Notes: generated by a model from the sequence alone, not told the origin. A stretch of DNA of 64,000 bases from Polaromonas sp. (GCA_030655515.1 JAURVI010000043.1:1-64000); one strand, 5' to 3'; numbered from the stretch's first letter, positions 16,573 to 25,867 are shown. Translations and numbers: made by a program.

Positions 16573-18191
16573 GCAGCAGCAACCGTGCGGCCGCGACGGC
16601 CGCAGAGCCGCAACTCCTGCCCGTGACCCGCAGCGGCATCGAGGTACCCACCTGTGTCGATGCCTCGGCCGTCAACGCAGAGCACATCGGCGCGCCGGGC
16701 GAGTACCCGTTCACGCGCGGCATCTTTGCCGACGGCTACCAGGGCCGCCTCTGGACCATCCGGCAATATTCGGGGTTCGGAACAGCCGAAGAATCCAACG
16801 AGCGCTACAAATTCCTGCTGGCGAAAGGACAGACAGGGCTCTCGGTGGCGCTGGATTTGCCGACGCAGTGCGGATTTGACCCCACCCACCCGATGGCCAG
16901 GCCGGAGATTGGCAAAGTGGGCGTCTCGCTCTCCAATCTGAGCGAAGCCGAAATCCTGTTCGCGGGGCTCGATCTCTCGAAAATCTCCACCTCTTTCACC
17001 ATCAACGGCACGGCGGCCATCATCTATGCCATGTACCTGGCGGTGGCCGACAAGCAGAATGTGCCGCGCAGCAAGCTCACCGGCACCATCCAGAATGACA
17101 TTCTCAAGGAGTACGTGGCGCGCGGCACCTGGATCTTCCCGGTCCGCCCGTCGATGCGCTTGATCGCCGACTCGATTCTCTATTCCAACGACGTTTCGCC
17201 CCGATTCAACCCGATCAGCATTGCCGGTGCGCACGTGCGCGACGCCGGCGCCACCGCCGCGGAAGAGATGGCCTATACGCTGGCCAACGGTCTGGCCTAT
17301 GTCGAGGAGTTGCGCGCGCGCGGCGGCGACGTGGAGAAATTCGCCAAGCGCCTGTCTTTTTTCTTTTACGTCCACATGGACTTCTTCGAGGAAATCGCGA
17401 AGTTCCGTGCCGGCCGGCGGCTGTGGGCGCGCTTCATGAAGGAGCGCTACGGCGTGCAGGACCCCAAGGCTCAGCACTTTCGCTTCGGCGTGGTCTGCGG
17501 TGGCTCGTCGCTGGTGGCGCCGCAGCCGTACAACAACGTGGCGCGCGTGGCGGTGGAAACCATGGCCGCGGTGTTCGGGGGGGCGCAGTCGATCTTCACT
17601 TGCGCTTTCGACGAGGCCTTTCAGATTCCCACCGAATTTTCCGCGGAGCTGGCGGTGCGCACGCAGCAAATCATTGCTTTCGAGAGCGGCATCGGCCGTT
17701 CCGTCGATCCGCTGGGCGGCAGCTACTTCCTGGAACAGCACACCGACCGCATGGAGGACAAGATCAGCGAGGTAATGGCCGAGATCGACGCCTACGGTGG
17801 CGTGATCCGGGCCATTGAGGACGGGTGGATCCAGATGCGTCTGGCCGAGCGCGGGCTGGAGCGCAAGCTCGACACCGATTCGGGCCACAACGTGATCGTG
17901 GGTCAAAACCACTTCAAGAAACCCAACGAAGAAATCAAGGTCGGCGAGGTTTTCATGCTCGACCCGACGGTCGCGCAACGCGCGCTCGATAAATTCCAGC
18001 GCGTACTCGACACACGCCAGCAGTCAGCGGTCGATGCCGCGCTGGCGAAGCTGGCCGTCGTCGCCGCCAAGGACCGCGAGAACGTCATGCCCTACCTCGT
18101 GGCGTGCTGCCATGCCTATGCCACGGTCGGGGAAATGGTGGCCTGCCTGAAAAAGGAATGGGGCGAATTCAAGGAGCCAGTCAATCTATGA
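16569..18191 (+). CDS. B12-dependent acyl-CoA mutase, large (catalytic) subunit
   Basis: A 540-residue alpha subunit of the methylmalonyl-CoA mutase family, catalytic barrel only, without the cobalamin-binding domain that the next gene supplies. With P. shermanii MutB as guide (constant offset 22), the substrate-carboxylate residues are kept: Tyr67 (Y89) in IRQYSGFGT, Arg185 (R207) in VARGTW, and His222 (H244). 2-Hydroxyisobutyryl-CoA mutase instead has Ile and Asp; here the Asp position is Ala94. This points to an acyl-CoA with a free carboxylate (methylmalonyl/succinyl type or a substituted version), not a 2-hydroxyacyl-CoA. The reaction is a carbon-skeleton rearrangement by adenosylcobalamin. 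Start ATG overlaps the crotonase stop. Confidence 0.9.
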   Translation: MSSSNRAAATAAEPQLLPVTRSGIEVPTCVDASAVNAEHIGAPGEYPFTRGIFADGYQGRLWTIRQYSGFGTAEESNERYKFLLAKGQTGLSVALDLPTQCGFDPTHPMARPEIGKVGVSLSNLSEAEILFAGLDLSKISTSFTINGTAAIIYAMYLAVADKQNVPRSKLTGTIQNDILKEYVARGTWIFPVRPSMRLIADSILYSNDVSPRFNPISIAGAHVRDAGATAAEEMAYTLANGLAYVEELRARGGDVEKFAKRLSFFFYVHMDFFEEIAKFRAGRRLWARFMKERYGVQDPKAQHFRFGVVCGGSSLVAPQPYNNVARVAVETMAAVFGGAQSIFTCAFDEAFQIPTEFSAELAVRTQQIIAFESGIGRSVDPLGGSYFLEQHTDRMEDKISEVMAEIDAYGGVIRAIEDGWIQMRLAERGLERKLDTDSGHNVIVGQNHFKKPNEEIKVGEVFMLDPTVAQRALDKFQRVLDTRQQSAVDAALAKLAVVAAKDRENVMPYLVACCHAYATVGEMVACLKKEWGEFKEPVNL

Positions 18192-18604
18192 ACACCCTAC
18201 AGGCCAACGCTTCGCTAGCCGGCAAGCGGATACTCATCGGAAAGCCCGGACTCGACGGGCACGACATTGGCGCCAAGATCATCGCGTTGACACTGCGCAA
18301 TGCCGGCGCCGAGGTCATCTACACCGGCCTGCGGCGCAGCCCGCTTCAGATTGCGCAGGTGGCGGTCGACGAAGGCGTGGATGCGGTGGGCTTGAGCATC
18401 CTGTCGGGCAGCCACAAGGAACTGGTGGGCGACGTCATGGCGCAGTTGCGCCAGCTCAGGGCCGAAGACATCAAGGTGTTCGTCGGTGGCACGATTCCGG
18501 CGGAAGATCAGCCGCACCTGCGCCAGTTGGGTGTGGCGGCGGTTTTCACGGCAGACATGCCGCTGGAGGATGTGGTGACTATTCTCGCGAAGAGCCTGGC
18601 ATGA
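18188..18604 (+). CDS. B12-binding small subunit of acyl-CoA mutase
   Basis: A 138-residue cobalamin-binding domain with the DxHxxG motif (Asp23-Gly-His25-Asp-Ile-Gly28), whose His ligates cobalt from below, and the later SILSGSH and FVGGTIP segments that line the nucleotide tail pocket. Its length matches small subunits of split mutases such as HcmB. It overlaps the large subunit by four bases (ATGA), as expected for a stoichiometric partner, and the CoA-transferase gene by four bases at the other end. Confidence 0.93.
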   Translation: MNTLQANASLAGKRILIGKPGLDGHDIGAKIIALTLRNAGAEVIYTGLRRSPLQIAQVAVDEGVDAVGLSILSGSHKELVGDVMAQLRQLRAEDIKVFVGGTIPAEDQPHLRQLGVAAVFTADMPLEDVVTILAKSLA

Positions 18605-19728
18605 ACGCACCCCTCGAAGGCATCCGCGTCATTGAGGTCGGGCACATGCTGGCAGGCCCCTACTGCGGCCTGATGCTGGCCGACATGGGGGCGGAAGTCA
18701 TCAAGATCGAGCCTCCGGAAGGGGATATCGGACGCTCGGTCAGTCCGCATTTCATAGGACCGCACAACGCTTACTTCGCCAGCCTCAATCGCAACAAGAA
18801 GAGTGTGGTGATTGACCTGGCCAGCGTTGAAGGCCAGGAGGCGCTGGGCCGCATCGTGAAGGACTCTCACGCGCTGGTGACCAATCTTCGGCCTTCTGCG
18901 ATCCGCAAGCTGGGCTTGACCTACGCGGCCCTGCGCCAATGGAATGAGCGCCTTGTTTGTGTTGCTTTGACGGGCTATGGGCTGGAAGGCCCGTATTCAG
19001 ACAGCCCGGCCTACGATTATGTAATCCAGGCCATCACGGGGGTGATGTCGCTCACCGGCGATCCTGCCGCGCCGCCGACCAAGGCCGGCTACTCGGCGGT
19101 CGACAATTCGGCCGGGCTGGTGGCCGTGATCGGGTTGCTTGCAAAAATCGTACAGGGCCAAGGAGGACAGGTGGACGTGGCCATGTATGACGTGATGCTT
19201 TCGCAGCTCAATTATCTGGCGGGCGCGGCACTCAATACGGGTGACGTGATCGAGCGGATGGCCAATTCGTCCCACCCCTATGTCGTTCCCGCGCAGATTT
19301 TTCCGACGGCGGCCGGCTGGCTGACGCTGTTCATCACGCACGACAAGTTCTGGCAGAAGTTCTGCAACGAAATCGGACGCCTCGAATGGATTGCCGATCC
19401 TGTCTTCGCCACCATGAGCAGCCGCCGCGTCAATCGGGTCGAGGTCGTCGCCCGTATTGCGGAAGTGCTGCAGGGCGCCACGGCAGCGCAGTGGGTTGCC
19501 CGTCTCGCGCCGCTTGGCGTCGTCGCCGCCGAAGTCGGCACCCTGAGCGATGCCTTGCAGAGCGACCTCACGCGCTCCCGCGCCATGGTGACCACGCTGG
19601 GTGACGGCAGCCTGCCGTTGCGCGCAGTCGCCAGCCCCATCAGGTTCGAAGGCTATTCGCCGCAGTACGGGTTGCCGCCGCTGCTCGACGAGCATCACTC
19701 CGTGGCCCTTCGGAGGGCGCCTGCATGA
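18601..19728 (+). CDS. CaiB/BaiF family III CoA-transferase
   Basis: A 375-residue family III CoA-transferase. It has the N-terminal GIRVIEVGHMLAGPYCGLML motif, SLNRNKKSVVIDL, and the catalytic aspartate Asp168 in SAVDNSAGL, matching Asp169 of formyl-CoA transferase. It moves CoA between two acids through an aspartyl mixed anhydride. In this operon it probably loads the dicarboxylic substrate of the mutase using CoA from an operon product, the role played by ScpC (propionyl-CoA:succinate CoA-transferase) in the E. coli sbm operon. It is coupled by ATGA overlaps on both sides. Confidence 0.9.
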   Translation: MNAPLEGIRVIEVGHMLAGPYCGLMLADMGAEVIKIEPPEGDIGRSVSPHFIGPHNAYFASLNRNKKSVVIDLASVEGQEALGRIVKDSHALVTNLRPSAIRKLGLTYAALRQWNERLVCVALTGYGLEGPYSDSPAYDYVIQAITGVMSLTGDPAAPPTKAGYSAVDNSAGLVAVIGLLAKIVQGQGGQVDVAMYDVMLSQLNYLAGAALNTGDVIERMANSSHPYVVPAQIFPTAAGWLTLFITHDKFWQKFCNEIGRLEWIADPVFATMSSRRVNRVEVVARIAEVLQGATAAQWVARLAPLGVVAAEVGTLSDALQSDLTRSRAMVTTLGDGSLPLRAVASPIRFEGYSPQYGLPPLLDEHHSVALRRAPA

Positions 19729-20663
19729 ACAGGCCGCCGCTTGATCGCCGCAAGCTGGGACAGGCCTTGACCCGGCTCGCCAATGCGAGCGCGGCAGAGT
19801 TGATGGCGCGTCCTTTGCGCGATCCGCCGGAGGTACTCGCCCGCCGGATCGGCATGACAGGCGCACCCGGCGCGGGCAAGAGCACCTTGCTCGGGCATCT
19901 CGCGCTGCATCGCGCCCGGGATCATCGCCGCCTCGGCATCCTGGCGGTCGATCCCAGCAGCCCCAAAAGCGGTGGTGCCATTTTGGGCGACCGGATCCGC
20001 ATGGATGAACTCGCAGGCGCATCGGAACTGTACATCCGCTCGCTCGGCTCCCGCACCACGTCGGACGGCCTGGCGGACAACCTGCCCGAGATGCTGGATG
20101 CGATGGATGATTTCGGGTTTGCCGAGGTGATGCTGGAGACGGTCGGCGTCGGCCAGGCCGAATACGCCGCCCGGCTGCAGGTGGACACCCTGGTGCTCGT
20201 GCTGCTGCCCGAAAGCGGCGACACGGTGCAGGCCATGAAGGCCGGCATCATGGAGATGGCGGACATCTTCGTGGTCAACAAGGCGGACTTGCCGGGCGCG
20301 CAGAGGATGGCCAGCGACGTCAAGCGCATCGCCGCCCTCAACCGCCATGAAAGCGGCGCCTGGGTTCCCCCCGTCCTGCTGGCCTCGGCAACGCAGCCCG
20401 AGTCGGTCAAGGCGCTGTCCGAGGCGATAGACCGGCACCAGGCGTGGCTCTCGGCGGGGCCGCGGCGAGATGTGCTGCGCCAGCAAAGAGTCTGCTACCG
20501 GCTCCAGAGAATTCTTGAAACTCGCACCGCAGAAATACTGGCGCGGCAAGACGCCAGCTTCTTCGAGGCGTCCCCGGAGCGCCAGTTGGAGCTCCTTCTC
20601 GAAATGCTGCGAAAAAACGCAGCTTCACCTCAAACCAGGAGACAGACATGGCTACATGGATAA
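19725..20663 (+). CDS. MeaB/ArgK-type G-protein chaperone of B12 mutase
   Basis: A 312-residue G3E GTPase that protects and reloads B12-dependent mutases with cofactor. It has the P-loop GAPGAGKST (about 45-53), the MeaB signature DPSSPKSGGAILGDRIRM, ETVGVGQAE and the base-specific NKAD. The old name ArgK (arginine kinase) is misleading. Its place directly after the mutase subunits and CoA-transferase supports a chaperone role for this mutase. It overlaps both neighbouring genes. Confidence 0.92.
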   Translation: MNRPPLDRRKLGQALTRLANASAAELMARPLRDPPEVLARRIGMTGAPGAGKSTLLGHLALHRARDHRRLGILAVDPSSPKSGGAILGDRIRMDELAGASELYIRSLGSRTTSDGLADNLPEMLDAMDDFGFAEVMLETVGVGQAEYAARLQVDTLVLVLLPESGDTVQAMKAGIMEMADIFVVNKADLPGAQRMASDVKRIAALNRHESGAWVPPVLLASATQPESVKALSEAIDRHQAWLSAGPRRDVLRQQRVCYRLQRILETRTAEILARQDASFFEASPERQLELLLEMLRKNAASPQTRRQTWLHG

Positions 20664-21613
20664 AAAAACTTGCTCTATTGGCAGGGATGCTGGCGGTTTC
20701 GGCCGCCGCGGCTGCGCAGGGTTTCCCGAACAAACCGGTGCGGATTATCGTCCCGCAAACGCCAGGAGGCGCCTCCGATACCCTGGCGCGCATCGTTGGT
20801 CAAAAACTCAGCGAAAAATGGGGGCAGCCCGTGGTCATTGAAAACCGCGCGGGCGCGGGAGGCAACGTGGGCATGGAGGTGGTGGCGTCGTCGCCGCCGG
20901 ACGGCTACACGCTGCTCATGAGCTACGTCGGAACCCAGGCGATCAATGGAGCGCTCTACAAGAAGCTGTCATTCGATCCGGGCAAGGACTTCGCGCCGGT
21001 CGCCACGCTGGCCACGCTCCCCTTCGTCATCGTGAGCAAACCGGATGCGCCGTTCAAGACGGTGCCCCAGCTTGTCGATGCGGCCAAAACGGAACGCCTC
21101 ACTTATGGATCTGCCGGCAACGGTTCCGTCAACCACCTGCTCGGAGAGATGTTCAATGCGGCGGCGAAGGTGAAGCTCGTTCATGTGCCGTACCGTGGCG
21201 CAGCGCCCGCGTTACAGGATTTGATGGGCGGGCAAATCAATGTGGTCTTCACCAGCCTTCCTTCGGTTGCCGGCTTCCTCAAGAACGGAACGCTTCACCC
21301 GATCACAGTCACGAGCCGCAAGCGGGCGGCAGCGTTTGGCAATATCCCGACCATTGAGGAAGCGGGTATCGCGAACTTTGACGTCAATCCCTGGTTCGGC
21401 CTGATGGCGCCAGCGAAGACACCCCGCGAAGTCATCGTCAAGATCAACCAGGACGTCAACACCCTTCTTGGCTCGAAGGAGATCGCCGACAACTTCGCCG
21501 CCCAAGGGGCCGAGGTTTACCGGACCCAGCCGGAAGAATTCGCAGCCAAACTCAGTGCGGACATCGTGACGTGGACAGAGGTGGTCAGGTCATCGGGCGC
21601 ACAGGTGGACTGA
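20648..21613 (+). CDS. Bug-family periplasmic receptor at the end of the mutase operon
   Basis: A 321-residue TctC/Bug receptor with a signal peptide (MATWIKKLALLAGMLAVSAA, cleaved after AAAAQ) and motifs PQTPGGASDTLARIVG and YGSAGNGSVNHLLGE. The start lies inside the end of the MeaB gene (16-base overlap) after AGGAG. As the last gene of the operon it probably binds the carboxylic acid that the mutase pathway uses. No membrane carrier (tctAB) is adjacent, so the carrier must be elsewhere. Confidence 0.9.
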   Translation: MATWIKKLALLAGMLAVSAAAAAQGFPNKPVRIIVPQTPGGASDTLARIVGQKLSEKWGQPVVIENRAGAGGNVGMEVVASSPPDGYTLLMSYVGTQAINGALYKKLSFDPGKDFAPVATLATLPFVIVSKPDAPFKTVPQLVDAAKTERLTYGSAGNGSVNHLLGEMFNAAAKVKLVHVPYRGAAPALQDLMGGQINVVFTSLPSVAGFLKNGTLHPITVTSRKRAAAFGNIPTIEEAGIANFDVNPWFGLMAPAKTPREVIVKINQDVNTLLGSKEIADNFAAQGAEVYRTQPEEFAAKLSADIVTWTEVVRSSGAQVD

Positions 21614-21625
21614 GCAATGTCGCGT

Positions 21626-21654
21626 GCGCCAATAAAAAATTGATTGGCGCGTTT
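21626..21654 (+). terminator. Terminator of mutase operon
   Basis: A perfect 8-bp stem GCGCCAAT (21626-21633) / ATTGGCGC (21643-21650) with a 9-base A-rich loop, followed by GTTTT. It sits 12 bases after the Bug stop and before the convergent azlD. Confidence 0.65.
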
Positions 21655-21696
21655 TGCGCATCCCAGTCTCGCGCGCGGGCCACCGCCGGGGAATGG

Positions 21697-22035
21697 TTAC
21701 CAATTGCCCAGGAACGTTAGCAATCCCACCAGCGCCACTCCGCCAAATACCACCGCCGCCAAGCTCCGAGTCCAGACCGCCAGCAACAATGCGACGATGA
21801 TCCCGTGAAGATAATAGTCGGATATGCCTGTATTCAGTACCCCTCCACGTAAAAAAGTGGATTGGGCCACCAAGGCGGAAAGGATGCCAATTGGCAGATA
21901 CTGCAGGAATCTTTTCAATAAGGGCCTCAGGCGCCGTCCGCTCAGCAACACTATCGGCAAATAGCGGATGCCGAAGGTGAGCAGCGCTGTTCCCACGATC
22001 ATCGGCAGCACCATCTCACCGTTTGTCACAGTCAC
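21697..22035 (-). CDS. azlD: AzlD-family branched-chain amino acid transport protein
   Basis: A 112-residue membrane protein with four hydrophobic segments, typical of AzlD, the small partner of AzlC in export of branched-chain amino acids and analogues. It overlaps azlC by 20 bases. It ends the minus-strand operon that also contains a CoA-transferase and a MeaB-like gene, an unusual context that may point to export of a related short acid or amine. Confidence 0.85.
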   Translation of the reverse strand: MTVTNGEMVLPMIVGTALLTFGIRYLPIVLLSGRRLRPLLKRFLQYLPIGILSALVAQSTFLRGGVLNTGISDYYLHGIIVALLLAVWTRSLAAVVFGGVALVGLLTFLGNW

Positions 22036-22750
22036 CTCCTTCCGGGATCAGGAGCCCAGCTACAGCCCCCCCCAAAGCACCGACGATGGCGCAAATCTGG
22101 GGTGGCCAGAACACGGTAAGCCCTAACCCCAAGGCCACCGAAACGATAGCCACCAGAAACCCGCTCCAGCGGCTTGCACGTACCAAGGGGGCTACCATTC
22201 CGAGAAACGCCACAGGCACAGCGAAACCGAGGACTGGAGTCCACGCGGCAGGCACTAGGGGACCGAGCCATACCCCAAAAAACGTGAACAACACCCATTG
22301 AGCCCATTGGCAAAACTGGGTCGCCAGTCCGTAAGCCTGCACATTTTCGCCTCTGGCAGCTTTGGCGGGCAGCAGCCCTATCGAAGAAGTAGAAAGGGTG
22401 AATCCCAGCAGCGGCATTGCCCGGCGCGTCACGCCGCCGAGATACGGCGCTATGCCCATGGCGATGAGGCCATGGCGGGCATTGGCCATGAAGGTGATGA
22501 TCAACAGCTCGATCATCCCGGCTCCCGTCGTCAACGCGCTCAGACAAGCCAATTGGGCAGAGCCCGCGAAAATGACAGCCGACCAAAGGATAATCTCCCA
22601 CTCTGCGAGGCCGGCTATTTTCGCGGCGATGGCGTAGGCAATCGCAAGTGGCAGATAGAGGGGTATGAACAACAGGCCGTCGCGAATGCCTTCCACAACA
22701 TCCGAGATTCGATGCGAACTGGACACCATCATTGGGCCATCTTTGCTCAA
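22016..22750 (-). CDS. azlC: AzlC-family branched-chain amino acid transport protein
   Basis: A 244-residue inner-membrane protein of the AzlC/YgaZ family (about 7-8 helices; GIRDGLLFIPLYLPLAIAYA near the start, MANARHGLIAMGIAPYL in the middle). With AzlD it exports branched-chain amino acids in B. subtilis and E. coli. The start is TTG at 22750 inside the stop of the CoA-transferase (TTGA overlap), with AAGGAG six to seven bases upstream; a later ATG at codon 7 is possible. The coupling shows that it belongs to one operon with the CoA-transferase. Confidence 0.85.
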   Translation of the reverse strand: MSKDGPMMVSSSHRISDVVEGIRDGLLFIPLYLPLAIAYAIAAKIAGLAEWEIILWSAVIFAGSAQLACLSALTTGAGMIELLIITFMANARHGLIAMGIAPYLGGVTRRAMPLLGFTLSTSSIGLLPAKAARGENVQAYGLATQFCQWAQWVLFTFFGVWLGPLVPAAWTPVLGFAVPVAFLGMVAPLVRASRWSGFLVAIVSVALGLGLTVFWPPQICAIVGALGGAVAGLLIPEGGDCDKR

Positions 22751-23943
22751 CGGATGACTCCTTGGCCCCGCAATGCCACGATCTTTTCCCTTGAATAGGC
22801 GAGCAAACCCGCCAGAACCTCCTCGGTATGTTGGCCGAGAAGAGGCGGTGAAGCGTAGACAGTATCCTTGTCCGGCATCTTGATGGGATTGCCGAGCGTC
22901 CGGAACGTCCCGGCGACCGGATGAGGAACGTTGACGATCATGTTGCGTGCCTTGACTTGTGGGTGTTCCAACCCCTCGGCAAGGGTGTTAATTGGCGATG
23001 AAGGCACCCCTTCCAGAGCCAAGGCATCGAGCCAATAGTCTGAGGGCTTAGTTTTGAGCAGGGGAATCAATAAATCCAGTAGTTCCTGCTTATGTGTTAA
23101 TCGGTTCGCAGAAGACGAAAATCTCGGGTCATCGGCCCACTCCGGCTTGCCAATGGCCCGACAGGTGGCACACCAGAATTTTTCCGTAAGAGACATCAAT
23201 ACGATATACCCGTCAGCGGTTTCGAAGTTCTGGACGGGGACGTAGGCCGGATGCCCGGAAGCGGAAATCTTCTTCGGAACGTCGCCGGCGTTCAAGTAAA
23301 ATCCTGCCACGTAGGTGAAAAGGGAAAGGATGCTGTCGAGCAACGCCACATCGGAGAGCTGACCAGTGCCCTTGCGCTCTTTTTGCACCAACGATGCCAG
23401 GATCGCAATTACCGCATACAGCCCCCCCACATGGTCCACCACCGAGATACCGGTCTTCTCCGGCGGGGTGCCAGGCTCGCCGGCTAGACTCATGAGTCCG
23501 CTGATACCCTGCATGATGTAATCGTAACCGGGACGATCCGAGAACGGTCCGGTCATACCAAACCCCGACAGGGAACAGCAGATGATGTCGGGTTTGATCA
23601 GGCGCAACTTGGCGTGGTCAATCCCCAGCCTTTCGGTAACCCCAGGTCGAAAATTGTCGAATACCACATCAGCGTTCCGAACCAGGTCAAGAAACACCTC
23701 GCGGCCTTGCTCCTTTTTCAAGTCCAGGGTAATGCTCTTCTTGTTGCGGTTGAGCGAGAGAAAGTAGACGCTCTCTCCGTCCATGAAATGCGGCGGCGTT
23801 TTGCGCGCTTCCTCCAAGTGGGTAGGATGTTCAATACGGATCACCTCCGCCCCCAGGTCGCCCAAAATCATTGATGCGAACGGCCCCGCCAGGAAATGCG
23901 TCAAGTCCAGAATCCTGATCCCCGATAACGGCAACGCTGACAT
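22747..23943 (-). CDS. CaiB/BaiF family III CoA-transferase (second copy)
   Basis: A 398-residue family III CoA-transferase: GIRILDLTHFLAGPFASMIL at the N-terminus, SLNRNKKSITLDLKKEQG, and the catalytic Asp in ISVVDHVGGL. GGAGG precedes the ATG at 23943; a GTG two codons earlier is too close to that site. It lies 18 bases after the truncated MeaB-like gene and is coupled to azlC. The MeaB/CaiB pairing mirrors the pair at 18601-20663, but the sequences are clearly different, so it is not a recent duplication. Confidence 0.9.
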   Translation of the reverse strand: MSALPLSGIRILDLTHFLAGPFASMILGDLGAEVIRIEHPTHLEEARKTPPHFMDGESVYFLSLNRNKKSITLDLKKEQGREVFLDLVRNADVVFDNFRPGVTERLGIDHAKLRLIKPDIICCSLSGFGMTGPFSDRPGYDYIMQGISGLMSLAGEPGTPPEKTGISVVDHVGGLYAVIAILASLVQKERKGTGQLSDVALLDSILSLFTYVAGFYLNAGDVPKKISASGHPAYVPVQNFETADGYIVLMSLTEKFWCATCRAIGKPEWADDPRFSSSANRLTHKQELLDLLIPLLKTKPSDYWLDALALEGVPSSPINTLAEGLEHPQVKARNMIVNVPHPVAGTFRTLGNPIKMPDKDTVYASPPLLGQHTEEVLAGLLAYSREKIVALRGQGVIR

Positions 23944-23961
23944 AACCACCCTCCATTATCG

Positions 23962-24841
23962 CTATGCCAAATTGGCGATAGCGTTTAAAAATCGATCCAC
24001 CCCGATGCGGCGGCAAATCACTTGCGAAGCCAACTCCGCCAACTCCGGTCGGACCTTGAGGGTCTTCCAACGATTGATGAAATGGACGGACACCAAGTCC
24101 AGCAGTTCGCGCTCTTCCCGCAGCGCCCGCCTGACTTCCAGTTCACCCGTTTGACGCAGTTGCGCGGCATGGCGGTCGATGGCTCTCACCACTTCGCCGC
24201 TGCCGATATCCTTGTCCGCCTGGGCAGTGATGACCAGCGGCTCCCAAGGTCCCCGCTGTGCGGCAAGGCCCAGCATGACCCGCAGGGAGGATCTAAGCTC
24301 CTCGCTGCCGGGCCGATCCGCCTTGTTCACCACGAACACATCGGCGATTTCCATGAGGCCCGCCTTCATGGTCTGGATGCTGTCCCCCGCCTCCGGCACC
24401 AGCACCACCACCACCGTATCGACGGCCGTCATCACATCCAGCTCGGTCTGGCCCACCCCGACCGTCTCCACCAGGAGATAGTCAAAGCCGAACGCGCGCA
24501 TGAGCTTGAGCACGTCTTTCGTGGCAGGAGACAGTCCCCCGACACCGCCTCGGGTAGCAAGGCTGCGGATGAATACCCCCGAATCTAGATAGTGCCGCTC
24601 CATGCGAATCCGATCCCCGAGCATCGCCCCGCCGGAGAAAGGGCTGGTGGGATCCACGGCAATGATGCCGACCCGATGCCCTTCGCCTCTGAGCACCGCT
24701 GTGACAGCGTTCACCAAGGTGCTCTTGCCGGCCCCCGGGGGGCCGGTGAAACCGATCACGTGGCACTGAGACTGGGACTGAGCAAGGCTCTCGCCAATTC
24801 TCGAAAAAATGCTATTGCCTAATTCGGGGGATGTCTCCACC
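23962..24841 (-). pseudogene. MeaB/ArgK-type GTPase, N-terminus cut by IS21 element
   Basis: About 293 residues of a MeaB-type chaperone GTPase: P-loop GPPGAGKST, DPTSPFSGGAMLGDRIRM, ETVGVGQTE, NKAD, full C-terminus. The frame is intact but upstream of VETSPELGNSIF it runs into the inverted repeat of the IS21 element, so its native start is lost. On the far side of the element, minus-strand codons reading LRTLIEKTRAR look like the missing N-terminal helix. Only about a dozen residues are missing, and translation from a start in the IS end could still give a nearly whole protein. No second mutase gene is visible nearby. Confidence 0.75.
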
Positions 24842-25039
24842 TGTTGGCGCCGATTGAATATTGACCCACCCTGCCGATCCAATATTGACCCAGGGCGGGT
24901 TGCTGGTTTTTGAATCAGCAACTGTGGATAAGTGTACTCAATTGCTTGTTTTTGCTTTGTCTCCTTGTCTTTGATTGCGAGCAGGGGGAAATCCGCTACG
25001 GGCTACGCCCTTCGCTCCTTTCCCCCTGCTCGTGCGACC

Positions 25040-25867
25040 TCAGAACGGCGCGTCCGGCTCCTCGGTGGCGGGTGCCGCCTTGCTGTCTTTGCGGGCGCTT
25101 TCCCTGGCCTTGATGCGCGTCTTGGCGGCCATGCTGCTGTGTCGGAATCGATAGGACTCGTTGCCCGTCTCCACGATGTGGCAATGGTGGGTGAGCCGGT
25201 CCAGCAGCGCCGTGGTCATCTTGGCGTCGCCAAACACTGCCGACCATTCCGAGAAGCTCAGGTTGGTGGTGATCACCACGCTGGTGTGCTCGTACAGCTT
25301 GGAGAGCATGTGAAACAGCAAGGCACCTCCGGCCTGACTGAAGGGCAAATACCCCAGCTCATCAAGGATGACCAAGTCCATGCGCATCAGTGCCAAGGCG
25401 ATGCGCCCGGCTTTGCCCTCACGCTTTTCCTTCTCCAACTCATTGACCAAATCAACCGTGGAGTAAAAGCGTACCCGTTTGCCCTTGGAGGCAATGCCAG
25501 AGACCCCAATGGCGGTCGCCAGGTGCGTCTTGCCAGTGCCCGGCCCACCAATGAGAACGGCGTTTTGTGCCGTCTCGGTGAAGTCCAGTGTGCCCAATTG
25601 GCTGACCAGCTTTTGATCCACCTTGGAGGCTTCAAAGTCAAAGCCCGCCAAATCACGATGCAGTGGGAACTTGGCCGCCTTCATCTGGTGGCGTACCGAG
25701 GCAAAGGCCCGCTGTGCATGTTCAGCTTGCAGCAAATGCTCGATCAACCAACGGGAGGTTTGTACGCCCACATCGGTTGGCACTCCCTCTTGGGTCGTCA
25801 AGTCGGCCCAGGCTCCGGCCATGCCGTGCAGGCGCAGCTCTTTGAGCTCGGTTGTGATATCACGCAT
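25040..25867 (-). CDS. istB: IS21-family helper ATPase IstB
   Basis: A 275-residue AAA+ ATPase that helps the IstA transposase choose and engage target DNA. Walker [12 protein letters not shown], Walker [12 protein letters not shown], and the family stretch RFRHSSM near the end are visible. The start at 25867 ([15 protein letters not shown]) overlaps the istA stop by 8 bases. The length is normal, with a short charged C-terminal tail. It lies wholly within the insertion sequence. Confidence 0.93.
   Translation of the reverse strand: MRDITTELKELRLHGMAGAWADLTTQEGVPTDVGVQTSRWLIEHLLQAEHAQRAFASVRHQMKAAKFPLHRDLAGFDFEASKVDQKLVSQLGTLDFTETAQNAVLIGGPGTGKTHLATAIGVSGIASKGKRVRFYSTVDLVNELEKEKREGKAGRIALALMRMDLVILDELGYLPFSQAGGALLFHMLSKLYEHTSVVITTNLSFSEWSAVFGDAKMTTALLDRLTHHCHIVETGNESYRFRHSSMAAKTRIKARESARKDSKAAPATEEPDAPF

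Noticed and set aside
19725-20663. Arginine kinase (ArgK) as function
   Set aside because: G3E GTPase motifs and position beside the B12 mutase show a MeaB-type chaperone; the old name is misleading.
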